DNA of 64,000 bases. Origin: Novosphingobium sp. GTDB taxonomy: Bacteria > Pseudomonadota > Alphaproteobacteria > Sphingomonadales > Sphingomonadaceae. Where the stretch lies: the NCBI RefSeq assembly GCF_027489515.1, contig NZ_JAIXZS010000015.1, positions 62,001 through 126,000 of the forward strand, read 5' to 3'. This document shows, piece by piece, positions 53,777-61,968 of the stretch; positions within the stretch are counted from its first letter, which is position 1; the number at the start of each line of letters is the position of its first letter. The position numbers and the translations under genes are program-made. The notes beneath the pieces were generated by a model that worked only from the letters and a program-made list of their open reading frames with translations, was not told the DNA's origin and searched no databases.

Positions 53777-54622
53777 ATGCGCTTCGAAGGCACCAGCAAT
53801 TACGTCGCCACCGATGATCTCAAGGTGGCAGTCAACGCCGCGGTGCTGCTGCGCCGTCCGCTGCTGGTGAAAGGCGAGCCCGGCACCGGCAAGACCGTCC
53901 TCGCGCATGAGATCGCCAAGGCTGTCGGCGCGCCGCTGATCGAATGGAACGTCAAGTCCACCACCAAGGCGCAGCAGGGCCTCTACGAATACGATGCGGT
54001 CGCCCGCCTGCGCGATGGGCAGCTCGGCGATCCGCGTGTGCACGAGATCTCCAACTACATCCGCAAGGGCAAACTGTGGGAGGCCTTCACCTCGCCGCAG
54101 CTCCCCGTCCTCCTGATCGACGAAATCGACAAGGCCGATATCGAGTTCCCGAACGACCTCCTCCAGGAGCTCGACCGGATGAGCTTCGACGTTTACGAAA
54201 CGCATGAGACGATCGCCGCCAAGGAGCGCCCGATCGTCGTCATCACCTCGAACAACGAGAAGGAACTGCCCGACGCGTTCCTGCGCCGCTGCTTCTTCCA
54301 CTACATCAAGTTCCCTGATCGGCAGACGATGCAGTCGATCATCGACGTCCATTTCCCCGGCATCCAGAAGACCCTTGTCAGCAAGGCAATGGATATCTTC
54401 TACGAGGTCCGCGAAGTCCCCGGCCTAAAGAAGAAGCCGAGCACCTCGGAACTGCTCGACTGGCTCAAGCTGCTGCTGAACGAGGACATGCCGCTCGACG
54501 TCCTCCAGAACCGCGATCCCACCAAGGCGATCCCGCCCTTGCACGGTGCGCTGCTCAAGAACGAGCAGGACGTGATGCTGTTCGAACGGCTGGCCTTCAT
54601 GGCGCGACGGCCTTCGAACTGA
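53777..54622 (+). CDS. MoxR family AAA+ ATPase
   Basis: A 281-residue ATPase of the MoxR group. Walker A is GEPGTGKT (33-40), Walker B LLIDEIDKAD, sensor 1 VITSNNEKELPD and the arginine finger region FLRRCFFHYIKFPD. MoxR ATPases act as chaperones for metal insertion or complex assembly, working with von Willebrand factor A proteins. Its likely partner is the VWA protein at 57415-58596, which is separated by four unrelated genes. The family call is firm; the target is unknown. Confidence 0.94.
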   Translation: MRFEGTSNYVATDDLKVAVNAAVLLRRPLLVKGEPGTGKTVLAHEIAKAVGAPLIEWNVKSTTKAQQGLYEYDAVARLRDGQLGDPRVHEISNYIRKGKLWEAFTSPQLPVLLIDEIDKADIEFPNDLLQELDRMSFDVYETHETIAAKERPIVVITSNNEKELPDAFLRRCFFHYIKFPDRQTMQSIIDVHFPGIQKTLVSKAMDIFYEVREVPGLKKKPSTSELLDWLKLLLNEDMPLDVLQNRDPTKAIPPLHGALLKNEQDVMLFERLAFMARRPSN

Positions 54623-54645
54623 GAGGCAGCGAGAGGAGACCCCGG

Positions 54646-55224
54646 ATGGCGGGAGGGCGACACATGCTTCGGCTCGTCGCTTGTCTGGTGGCCACTGCTG
54701 GCATTCTTGCGAGCAGCACGGCAGTATTGGCGAAGACGCCGCCGGGATCGGCCGAGCAACCCTGCAAATGTGAGCACGTCACGTCCCCGTGCCTTTCGCC
54801 AATGGCGCCTGAATCCAAGGAGTTCAAGCAGACATTCGAAGTGCGCGATGTGCGTCTCTATCTGGCCGACTCTACCGGCGGCAGATACTACGCCGAGTAT
54901 CAGGCGTGTGTGGTGACAGACACGACTTCGGTCAAATCCGTGTCGGTTCGCGCGATGTTGATCGACCAGCAAGGGCGGAACATAGCCACCACAAATGGCA
55001 CGGTTAATGTCAATCCAAATCCGAGTAATGATATGCCGCAAGGGGCGCCCGCCATCGTTGCTTCGTGGACAGGCCGCACCCAGGGCGCCATGACGGCAGC
55101 TGAATGGCAGAACAAGTCATCGTCGATCATCATTGTCGTGGATTGGACCGACAAGGACAGCGGCAAACATCAGGATAGCTTCTATCTGCCCTATGTACTG
55201 GCTCAGCCTCGCCCGCAAAGCTGA
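54646..55224 (+). CDS. Hypothetical exported protein, low GC
   Basis: A 192-residue protein with a signal peptide (HMLRLVACLVATAGILASSTA, cleaved near VLA). The mature N-terminus has a cysteine cluster (QPCKCEHVTSPCLSP). The body alternates beta-strand-like stretches (YYAEYQACVVTDTTSVKSVSVR, SSSIIIVVDWTDKD), suggesting an immunoglobulin-like sandwich. GC content is clearly lower than in flanking genes, and it interrupts the space between moxR and its partner. Start 54646 has GAGGAG upstream; 54664 (ATG with GGAGGG) is equally good. No family recognised. Confidence 0.6.
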   Translation: MAGGRHMLRLVACLVATAGILASSTAVLAKTPPGSAEQPCKCEHVTSPCLSPMAPESKEFKQTFEVRDVRLYLADSTGGRYYAEYQACVVTDTTSVKSVSVRAMLIDQQGRNIATTNGTVNVNPNPSNDMPQGAPAIVASWTGRTQGAMTAAEWQNKSSSIIIVVDWTDKDSGKHQDSFYLPYVLAQPRPQS

Positions 55225-55245
55225 GCACGGAGTGGAGGCGCCCGC

Positions 55246-55986
55246 CTAATCCCGCGGCCCGAGCTGCTCCAGCTCCACCTCGGCATACATCCGCTGCACC
55301 GCCGGCCGCGCCTTGATCTGCTCGATCCAGCGCACCAGCCCCGGCGTCTTCTCTTTGTTCACCAGCTCGGCGAAGCCCACCTGCATCCCGTTGGCGATGG
55401 CGAAGTTGCAGATATCCGCCAGCGTGTATTGCCCCGACACCAGCCATTCATGCTCGCGCAGATGGGCATCGAGCCGTTCGACCGAATAGGCGATCTTGCG
55501 CATTTCCTCGTCGAGCATGTCCTGCGGAAAGCCCTCGCGTGCGCGGCGCCACTTCACCTGCTGCTCGACCACCGGAATGGCCTTGACCTTCTCCTCGAAC
55601 TCCTCGTCCGAAAGCCCCTTCACCATGTTGCCCACATAGCGGTGCCAGCCGATGGTCGAGACGCACCAGCAGAAATACTCGTCCACCCACTTGGTCCAGA
55701 CCCGCATCTGTGCCTTGCCGAAGGACGTCGCCGGCCGCAGCTTGACCTCGGTCGGGTACTCGTCCTCCAGATACTCGCAGATCACCGTGCTCTCGGTGAT
55801 GACATGCGCGCCGTCCACCAGCGCCGGCACCTGCCCCCGCGGGTTGATCGCCTTGAACCAGTCGGTATGGTGTTCGAACTTTGCCGGATCGAGCCGGTTC
55901 TTCTCGAAATCGAGGCCCTTCTCATAGAGCGTGAGCAGCGGCTTCATCGAGTTGGCAGCGGGTCCGAAACTGTAGAGCTTGAGCAT
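55246..55986 (-). CDS. Glutathione S-transferase close to beta-etherase LigF
   Basis: A 246-residue GST. The N-terminal thioredoxin domain (LKLYSFGPAANSMKPLLTLYE, INPRGQVPALVDG, ITESTVICEYLEDEYP) and the helical domain (MRVWTKWVDEYFCWCVSTIGW, QQVKWRRAREGFPQDMLDEE, SLADICNFAIAN-like) follow the Sphingobium LigF sequence I know closely. LigF cleaves beta-aryl ether bonds in lignin-derived dimers with glutathione. The rest of the lig system is not in the window, so substrate is unproven; stereochemistry and related ether or dehalogenation reactions are alternatives. It is convergent with its plus-strand upstream neighbour. Confidence 0.85.
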   Translation of the reverse strand: MLKLYSFGPAANSMKPLLTLYEKGLDFEKNRLDPAKFEHHTDWFKAINPRGQVPALVDGAHVITESTVICEYLEDEYPTEVKLRPATSFGKAQMRVWTKWVDEYFCWCVSTIGWHRYVGNMVKGLSDEEFEEKVKAIPVVEQQVKWRRAREGFPQDMLDEEMRKIAYSVERLDAHLREHEWLVSGQYTLADICNFAIANGMQVGFAELVNKEKTPGLVRWIEQIKARPAVQRMYAEVELEQLGPRD

Positions 55987-56067
55987 GGTTTTGGGTGTCC
56001 TCTCCGGTTGCCTGCAGCCTACAAATTGTATGTGTACCTAACAATCCCAAAAGTGAGGGAGACGCTG

Positions 56068-56493
56068 ATGGCCTACACTGGATCCTGTGCCTGCGGCGCC
56101 GTCACCGCCACGATCACGGCAGAGGCCCCCATCGCGGTGCGCCAGTGCTGGTGCCGCCAGTGCCAGCAGCTCGCCGGCGGATCGCACAGCACCAACGCCA
56201 TGTTCCTGACCGAGGACGTCACCATCACCGGCCCGCTCGGCACCCACGCCTATACCGCGGCCAGCGGCAACACCCTCACCCAGTCGTTCTGTGGGCACTG
56301 CGGCACCCCGGTCATGGGTCAGGTCTCCGCCCGCCCCCAGTTCCGGACCCTGCGCGTCGGCTTCATCACGCCGCCGCACGATCTCGTTCCGCAAATGGCA
56401 ATCTGGACCGACGACGCCCCCGCCTGGGCCGTGATCCCCGAACACCTCGAACGCCACGGCAGGCAGCCGCCCCCGCCGCCGACGAAAGCCTGA
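56068..56493 (+). CDS. GFA (Mss4-like) zinc protein
   Basis: A 141-residue protein of the glutathione-dependent formaldehyde-activating/CENP-V family. Zinc ligands are visible in GSCACGAV, QCWCRQCQQL and SFCGHCGTPVMG. These proteins bind zinc and sometimes S-hydroxymethylglutathione; many lack activity. GAGGGAG stands upstream of the ATG. It is divergent from the GST gene, with an 81-nt gap, so both may relate to glutathione chemistry. Confidence 0.88.
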   Translation: MAYTGSCACGAVTATITAEAPIAVRQCWCRQCQQLAGGSHSTNAMFLTEDVTITGPLGTHAYTAASGNTLTQSFCGHCGTPVMGQVSARPQFRTLRVGFITPPHDLVPQMAIWTDDAPAWAVIPEHLERHGRQPPPPPTKA

Positions 56494-56498
56494 CCCTG

Positions 56499-57383
56499 TT
56501 GCAGCACGCGCCCGCGCAGACCCGCTTTGCCGCTATCCGCGCGCGGCTGGAGGCTTATGAGCCCCGGCCCGGCTGGCCGGCGTGGATCTACGAATTCCTG
56601 CTGTTCGGCTTCAAACAGGCGTGGGCCTGCCTCTTTGGCGGCCTCATGATCGCCCTGCTGCTCGCCACCCATCTGTTCTATCCTGCAGGTGCACCGCTCG
56701 CGCGCTACGATTTCCTCACCATCTCCGCGCTCGGCCTCCAGGTAGCCATGCTCGCTTTCCGGCTGGAGACCATGGACGAGGCGCGCATCATTCTCGCCTT
56801 CCACTTGGTCGGCACGGTGATGGAACTGTTCAAGACTGCGGTCGGCTCCTGGGAGTATCCCGAAGCCGGCGTGCTCCATATCGGCGCGGTGCCGCTGTTT
56901 TCCGGCTTCATGTACGCCGCCGTCGGCAGCTACATCGCCCGCATCTGGCGCATCTTCGATTTCCGCTACACCGCTTACCCGCGCCCTAGCCTAGCCGCCA
57001 TGCTTGCCGTGCTCATCTACATCAACTTCTTCGCGCACCACTGGCTCCCCGATGTGCGCCTCGCCCTCTTCGCCGCGCTCGGCCTCCTCTTCGCCCGCAC
57101 GCGCATCTATTTCCGCGTCTGGCGCGCTGACCGCTGGATGCCTTTGCTGCTCGGCTGGTTCCTCGTCGCGCTGTTCATCTGGTTTGCCGAGAACATTGCG
57201 ACCTTCAGCCATGCCTGGCTCTATCCCAACCAGCGCGCTGGCTGGGCGGCGGTCCACCCCGCCAAGCTCGGGGCATGGTATCTGCTTATGTACATCTCGT
57301 TCGTGCTCGTCGCGTGGGTCCACCGCCCGCAAACGCGCGAAGAGCTTGCCGATCCGCTTGCTCTCGGGCCCCATTCACCTTAA
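56499..57383 (+). CDS. DUF817 integral membrane protein
   Basis: A 294-residue membrane protein with seven to eight hydrophobic segments. Blocks such as EFLLFGFKQAWACLFGGLM, GTVMELFKTAVGSWEYPE, PLFSGFMYAAVGSYIARIWR and FFAHHWLPDVR are those of the DUF817 family, whose function is unknown. The start is not clear: a TTG at 56499, five bases after the GFA stop, is the best site in frame, with no good ribosome sequence. The two genes are probably translated together. Confidence 0.8.
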   Translation: MQHAPAQTRFAAIRARLEAYEPRPGWPAWIYEFLLFGFKQAWACLFGGLMIALLLATHLFYPAGAPLARYDFLTISALGLQVAMLAFRLETMDEARIILAFHLVGTVMELFKTAVGSWEYPEAGVLHIGAVPLFSGFMYAAVGSYIARIWRIFDFRYTAYPRPSLAAMLAVLIYINFFAHHWLPDVRLALFAALGLLFARTRIYFRVWRADRWMPLLLGWFLVALFIWFAENIATFSHAWLYPNQRAGWAAVHPAKLGAWYLLMYISFVLVAWVHRPQTREELADPLALGPHSP

Positions 57384-57414
57384 TCATCCGGTTAAGACGC
57401 GAGCGAGGCCATCC

Positions 57415-58596
57415 ATGTTCTTCAACTTCATCGACGAGCTGCGCGCAGCGGGCATCAAGGCCAGCTTCAAGGAGCACCTCACCCTGCTCGAAGCGCTCGA
57501 CAAGGACGTCATCGAGCAGACGCCCGAGGCGTTCTACTACCTCTCCCGCGCCACCTTCGTGAAGGACGAGGGCCTGCTCGACCGCTTCGATCAGGTCTTC
57601 AACAAGGTCTTCAAGGGCATCCTGACGGACTATGGCCAGCGCCCGGTCGACATTCCGGAAGACTGGCTGCGCGCCGTCGCCGAAAAGTTCCTCAGCGAAG
57701 AGGAAATGGAGAAGATCAAGGCGCTCGGCTCGTGGGACGAGATCATGGAGACGCTCAAGAAGCGGCTCGAAGAACAGAAAGAGCGCCACGAGGGCGGTAG
57801 CAAGTGGATCGGCACCGGAGGCACCAGCCCCTTCGGCCACGGCGGCTACAACCCCGAAGGTGTTCGCATCGGCGGCGAGGGCAAGCATGGCCGCGCGATC
57901 AAGGTCTGGGAAAAGCGCGAGTTCGCCAACCTGGACAACACCAAGGAACTCGGCACCCGCAACATCAAGATCGCGCTCCGCCGCCTGCGCCGCTTCGCGC
58001 GCGAAGGCCATGCCGACGAGCTTGATCTCCCCGGCACGATCGACGGCACCGCCAAGCAGGGCTGGCTCGATATCCGCATGCGGCCCGAACGGCGCAATGC
58101 GGTCAAACTGCTGCTATTCCTCGATGTCGGCGGTTCAATGGACCCGTTCATCAAGCTGGTTGAGGAACTGTTCAGCGCCGCCACCGCCGAATTCAAGAAC
58201 ATGGAGTTCTTCTATTTCCACAACTGCCTCTACGAAGGTGTGTGGAAGGACAACAAGCGCCGCTGGTCCGAGCGGACGAACACCTGGGACATCCTCCACA
58301 AGTACGGCCACGACTACAAGATCGTGTTCGTCGGCGACGCGGCGATGAGCCCCTACGAGATCAGCCACCCCGGCGGCTCGGTCGAGCATTTCAACGAGGA
58401 AGCCGGCGCCGTCTGGCTCCACCGCGTCGCGCAGACCTACCCCGCCACCGTCTGGCTTAATCCGGTGCCCGAAAAGCAGTGGAACTATTCGCAGTCCACC
58501 AAGATGATCAAGGATCTCGTCGGCGGCTCGATGTTCCCTTTGACGCTCGAAGGCCTCGACGGCGCGATGCGCGAACTCACACGCAAGAAGCACTGA
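57415..58596 (+). CDS. VWA domain protein (CoxE-like), MoxR partner
   Basis: A 393-residue protein with an N-terminal helical part (FFNFIDELRAAGIKASFKEH), a Gly-rich middle (GGTSPFGHGGYNPEGVRIGG) and a von Willebrand factor A domain from about residue 225. The MIDAS motif is DVGGSM, where the first serine of DxSxS is glycine; this is usual in this subfamily, as far as I recall. Such proteins work with MoxR ATPases. CGGTTAAGAC, also found before moxR, lies 17 nt before the ATG. Confidence 0.9.
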   Translation: MFFNFIDELRAAGIKASFKEHLTLLEALDKDVIEQTPEAFYYLSRATFVKDEGLLDRFDQVFNKVFKGILTDYGQRPVDIPEDWLRAVAEKFLSEEEMEKIKALGSWDEIMETLKKRLEEQKERHEGGSKWIGTGGTSPFGHGGYNPEGVRIGGEGKHGRAIKVWEKREFANLDNTKELGTRNIKIALRRLRRFAREGHADELDLPGTIDGTAKQGWLDIRMRPERRNAVKLLLFLDVGGSMDPFIKLVEELFSAATAEFKNMEFFYFHNCLYEGVWKDNKRRWSERTNTWDILHKYGHDYKIVFVGDAAMSPYEISHPGGSVEHFNEEAGAVWLHRVAQTYPATVWLNPVPEKQWNYSQSTKMIKDLVGGSMFPLTLEGLDGAMRELTRKKH

Positions 58597-58601
58597 CAGT
58601 A

Positions 58602-58625
58602 CCTCCCCGAGCTTGCTCGGGGAGG
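58602..58625. repeat. Inverted repeat CCTCCCCGAGC/GCTCGGGGAGG
   Basis: Perfect 11-bp arms around TT follow the VWA gene stop by 5 nt, then comes GGGACCATGCGAAGGATGGTGGAGGGGG. This arrangement is a familiar dispersed intergenic repeat in sphingomonad genomes (recollection). It may terminate the VWA gene. It belongs with the repeats at 41689, 42919 and 61154. Confidence 0.65.
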
Positions 58626-58685
58626 GGGACCATGCGAAGGATGGTGGAGGGGGTAGCAAGCCCCGTGAATGGAGAGGTCGCCGCC

Positions 58686-59462
58686 ATGTCCGACAACGAA
58701 ATCCTCACCAGCGCCCGCCGCGGCAGCCGTGTCGACCTTACCCTCAACCGCCCGAACCAGTACAACGCGCTGAGCGAGGATCTGCTCGCCGCGCTCAAGG
58801 CCGAACTGACGAGCCTCGCCGCCGATCCCACGATAAGCTGCGTCGTCCTTTCGGGCGCGGGCAAGGCCTTCTGCGCAGGGCATGACTTGCGCCAGATGCA
58901 CGGCCAGCGCCGCCTCGACTATTACCGCACGCTGTTCGCCGCCTGCGCTGACGTGATGGAAGCCATCGTCGCGCTACCTGTCCCCGTCATCGCGCGGGTC
59001 CACGGCATCGCCACTGCAGCGGGTTGCCAGCTTGTCGGCGCCTGCGATCTTGCCATCGCCAGCCAGGATGCGCGCTTTGCCGTCTCGGGTATCAATGTCG
59101 GCCTGTTCTGCTCGACACCCGCGGTCGCGCTCACCCGCAACGTCCCCGCCAAGCCCGCCTTCGAAATGCTCGTCACCGGCGAATTCATCAGCGCGCAGAC
59201 GGCGGAAAGCTGGGGCCTGATCAACCACGCCGTCCCCGCCGACCAGCTCGATGCTCAGATCGACACCCTCGCCCAGACCATCGCCACCAAGAGCCCCGAT
59301 GCCATCCGGCGCGGCAAGGCCCTGTTCTACGCGCAGCGCGAAGTCCACCGCGCCGAAGCCTATGCGCTGGCCGCCGAAGTCATGGCGCAGAACATGATGG
59401 ACGATAACACCGCCGAAGGCATCGAAGCGTTCCTTGAAAAGCGCGCGCCAGTTTGGCGGTGA
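58686..59462 (+). CDS. Enoyl-CoA hydratase/isomerase family protein
   Basis: A 258-residue crotonase-fold protein. The oxyanion-hole blocks are SGAGKAFCAGHDLRQM and ARVHGIATAAGCQLVGACDLAIAS; GINVGLFCSTPAVALTRNV and GLINHAVPADQLDAQ follow. The usual catalytic glutamates are not at the expected positions (CSTPAVA where hydratases have an acid), so it may be an ECHDC3-like member with other chemistry. GGAGAGG lies eight bases before the ATG. The upstream in-frame extension covers the repeat and is not coding. Confidence 0.88.
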   Translation: MSDNEILTSARRGSRVDLTLNRPNQYNALSEDLLAALKAELTSLAADPTISCVVLSGAGKAFCAGHDLRQMHGQRRLDYYRTLFAACADVMEAIVALPVPVIARVHGIATAAGCQLVGACDLAIASQDARFAVSGINVGLFCSTPAVALTRNVPAKPAFEMLVTGEFISAQTAESWGLINHAVPADQLDAQIDTLAQTIATKSPDAIRRGKALFYAQREVHRAEAYALAAEVMAQNMMDDNTAEGIEAFLEKRAPVWR

Positions 59463-59546
59463 GCTCCGGAATGGTCGGAGTTCAGGTTCCGGCGAGCGCG
59501 CTGGCGTGATATTCTGTATTCGTTTGTAGGCAGGGCTGCGCACCGG

Positions 59547-59888
59547 ATGGAAGACCTGACAACGATCATCATCTTGACATTCGTCGGCCTATCGACGGTG
59601 ATCAGCAATCTCTTTCGGCTCAGGCAACCCGGCGGTGCTCTTGCCAGTGCCGCACGCTATGGATGGCTGGCCAACGCCATCGCGGCAATTGTATTCCTCG
59701 GCTTTGTCATGTCGGGAGGCTCCGTGGAGCTCGATATCTCCCCCACCTTCGCCAACGCACTAAGGCTGCTCGGCCTGTCCACGCTCGCGGCCGGATTTTA
59801 CTTGAGTTTTCAGAAGACCGGTCGATCCAGCGAGACGGCAGACATCACCCCACCTGCACACCCTTCCAGAACGCCACCCTCCCCCTGA
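59547..59888 (+). CDS. Hypothetical small membrane protein
   Basis: A 113-residue protein with three hydrophobic segments (TIIILTFVGLSTVIS, ANAIAAIVFLGFVMSGG, LRLLGLSTLAAGFYLSF) and a hydrophilic Ser/Thr/Pro tail. No family recognised. Its last 44 nt overlap the 3' end of the convergent DUF427 gene, so either the tail is real and antisense to that gene, or the frame ends earlier in practice. GCAGGG stands upstream of the ATG. Confidence 0.5.
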   Translation: MEDLTTIIILTFVGLSTVISNLFRLRQPGGALASAARYGWLANAIAAIVFLGFVMSGGSVELDISPTFANALRLLGLSTLAAGFYLSFQKTGRSSETADITPPAHPSRTPPSP

Positions 59889-60126
59889 TCTGCTTCGCGG
59901 CATCCTTCGGCTCGGCATAATACCACGCCGCATCGCGGTTCTCCGCGCCGTCCACCACCAGCGAATAATACTGCGCCGTCCCCTTCCACGGGCACATGCT
60001 GGTCGTGGCGCTCGGCTTCAGCACAGCTGCATCCACCGCCTCGATCGGGAAATAGTGGTTGCCCTCGACCACCACCGTATCATCGCTGCGCGCAATCACC
60101 GCGCCGTTCCACCGTGCTTCGACCAT
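59845..60126 (-). CDS. DUF427 domain protein
   Basis: A 93-residue single-domain DUF427 protein. Typical blocks are VIARSDDTVVVEGNHYFPIEAV, TTSMCPWKGTAQYYSL and AAWYYAEPKDAA. The conserved CPWKG motif suggests a binding site. Family function is not established. Its 3' end overlaps the convergent gene at 59547-59888 by 44 nt. Confidence 0.9.
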   Translation of the reverse strand: MVEARWNGAVIARSDDTVVVEGNHYFPIEAVDAAVLKPSATTSMCPWKGTAQYYSLVVDGAENRDAAWYYAEPKDAAKQIRGRVAFWKGVQVG

Positions 60127-60207
60127 GTCAGTCTCCTCTGATGGCCAAGCTCGGGCTTCGGACCTCAGCCGTCAAGGCGCCAGCAGGGCAATCAGGCTAC
60201 AGGGCAA

Positions 60208-61068
60208 TCACGGGGCCTTGTGCGCCGTCACATAGATCCAGTCGCCTTGCCCCAGCCACGGTCCCACGGCGGCCAGCGGTGCAAATAGCCCGGCATAGGC
60301 CAGCCGCTTCGGCATCTTGAGCAAGGTCTCCATCTGGCCGAAGGTATAGGCCAGATCGATGGCGAAGTGCCGCGTCGCGGTCACCGCAAAGCCCGCCTTC
60401 GCCAGCAACGCCCCCAGCGTCTTCGCCGAGAACTGGTAGAGGTGGTATGGCGGCTCCGGGTGCGGCCAGTAGTCGAGCGTCTTCGCCAGCGGCAATGAGG
60501 CCTTGGGAAACAGCCCGTCGATATTGGGTGTCGAAAGCACGATGGTGCCCCCCGGTGCCAGCAGATCCCACGCTTTGCGCAAATCGCCCAGCGGATCGGG
60601 CACATGCTCGATCACGTCGAACATCGTCAGCACGTCGAGCGAGCCCGGCGCCTGCGGCGCATCGTGGATCGTGCCCTCAGCCACCTCGAGCCCGTAATGG
60701 TCCCTCGCGAAGGCCGCGCTCGCCGCGTTGATCTCCAGCCCCGTCGCGGCAAACCCCGCATCGCGTGCCCGCGCCGCGAACTGGCCGATCGAGCAGCCCA
60801 CATCGAGCAGTCGCCCACCGTTCGCTCCCCGGCGCGTTTCGGAAAGGTGCCGAACCGCAATCCGGTCCTGCGTAGCAAACGTCTCGCTCGAAGGATCACA
60901 CAGCGCTGCATGATACGAAGCGCTCGCCGAATAGAGCACCTTGAGCTCCTCCAGCGTCGGCGGATTGGCAATAAAGGCAAGCCCGCAGCCGGTGCAGCGC
61001 ACCAGATCATAGCCTTTGGCCCGGAACAGATGCGCCGCGCCGGTCGTTCCGCAGTGGTTGCAGCTCAC
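60208..61068 (-). CDS. Class I SAM-dependent methyltransferase with zinc-ribbon N-terminus
   Basis: A 286-residue protein. The N-terminus has a zinc ribbon (Cys3, Cys6, Cys25, Cys28: SCNHCG and RCTGCGLAF), then a Rossmann methyltransferase: SAM motif I is LLDVGCSIGQFAARA, with TMFDVIEHVPDPLG and APGGTIVLSTPNI later. This architecture occurs in methyltransferases of sugar and polysaccharide biosynthesis. The GTG start at 61068 has GCGGGA upstream; a TTG 45 nt earlier has no suitable ribosome site. The substrate is unknown. Confidence 0.85.
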   Translation of the reverse strand: MSCNHCGTTGAAHLFRAKGYDLVRCTGCGLAFIANPPTLEELKVLYSASASYHAALCDPSSETFATQDRIAVRHLSETRRGANGGRLLDVGCSIGQFAARARDAGFAATGLEINAASAAFARDHYGLEVAEGTIHDAPQAPGSLDVLTMFDVIEHVPDPLGDLRKAWDLLAPGGTIVLSTPNIDGLFPKASLPLAKTLDYWPHPEPPYHLYQFSAKTLGALLAKAGFAVTATRHFAIDLAYTFGQMETLLKMPKRLAYAGLFAPLAAVGPWLGQGDWIYVTAHKAP

Positions 61069-61153
61069 AAAATCGTCCCGCTTGCCGTTCAGACGAAGCG
61101 ACTTAGCGCGCAAGCCTTAAGGAAGGTTCATCCCGATCCACCTTGTTTCTTCC

Positions 61154-61173
61154 CCTCCCCCGCTCAGGGGAGG
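61154..61173. repeat. Inverted repeat CCTCCCC/GGGGAGG
   Basis: Perfect 7-bp arms around CGCTCA, followed by CCGGGTGGGGATG. It lies in the 186-nt divergent gap between the methyltransferase and 2-oxoglutarate oxygenase genes and matches the other CCTCCCC-type repeats in the window. Confidence 0.6.
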
Positions 61174-61254
61174 CCGGGTGGGGATGCCAGCCGCCCGAAT
61201 TGGAACGCAATCCCCGGAGTGCCGCACCCCATCAAACGCGCTACCGGCAAGCCC

Positions 61255-61962
61255 ATGCAAACCCTCACCGAAACCATCACTGCCCTCGATTGGCAAACGC
61301 TCGCCCTCAGCCTCGACGATCTCGGCTACGCGCTCACCCCGCGCGTGCTGGACAGCGAAACCTGCACGGCCCTCGCCGCGAGCTACGATGATGATAGCCG
61401 CTTCCGCTCCACCGTCACCATGGCTCGCCACGGCTTCGGCAAAGGCGAATACCGCTACTTCGCCTATCCGCTGCCCGATATGGTGCAGGCCTTGCGCACC
61501 GCGCTATACCCGCCGCTAGCCGCGATCGCGAACATGTGGTCGGAACGCCTCGGCCAGCCGGATATCTGGCCCGGCACGCACGAGGCTCTCCTCGCGCGCT
61601 GCCACGCCTTCGGTCAGCCGCGCCCCACCCCGCTCCTGCTGCGCTACCGCGCGGGCGACTACAACTGCCTCCACCAGGACCTCTACGGGCCGATCCACTT
61701 CCCGCTGCAAGCCGTCGTCATGCTGAGCCCGGACGACAGCTACACCGGCGGCGCGCTCACATTGGTCGAAAACCGCCCCCGTATGCAGAGCCGAGTCGAA
61801 GTCGTGCCCATCCGCCAAGGCCAGATCGCAATCATTCCCGTCCGCGATAAACCCCGTCTAGCCTCCAACGGCTGGTCCAAGTCCGCGATGCGCCACGGGG
61901 TGAGCACTGTCCTTTCCGGCGAACGCCAGACGCTCGGCATCATCTTCCACGATGCCAGCTAG
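61255..61962 (+). CDS. 2-oxoglutarate/Fe(II)-dependent oxygenase
   Basis: A 235-residue dioxygenase-fold protein. Iron ligands are His140 and Asp142 (NCLHQDLYG) and His214 (MRHGVST), with the 2-oxoglutarate arginine at about 224 (GERQTLG). The layout fits a family annotated as oxygenases acting on damaged nucleic acid bases (PF09859), and prolyl hydroxylase-like enzymes share the fold. The substrate is therefore open. The start MQTLTETITALDW was chosen since upstream in-frame sequence covers the repeat and the divergent gene. Confidence 0.82.
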   Translation: MQTLTETITALDWQTLALSLDDLGYALTPRVLDSETCTALAASYDDDSRFRSTVTMARHGFGKGEYRYFAYPLPDMVQALRTALYPPLAAIANMWSERLGQPDIWPGTHEALLARCHAFGQPRPTPLLLRYRAGDYNCLHQDLYGPIHFPLQAVVMLSPDDSYTGGALTLVENRPRMQSRVEVVPIRQGQIAIIPVRDKPRLASNGWSKSAMRHGVSTVLSGERQTLGIIFHDAS

Positions 61963-61968
61963 GCCGCT

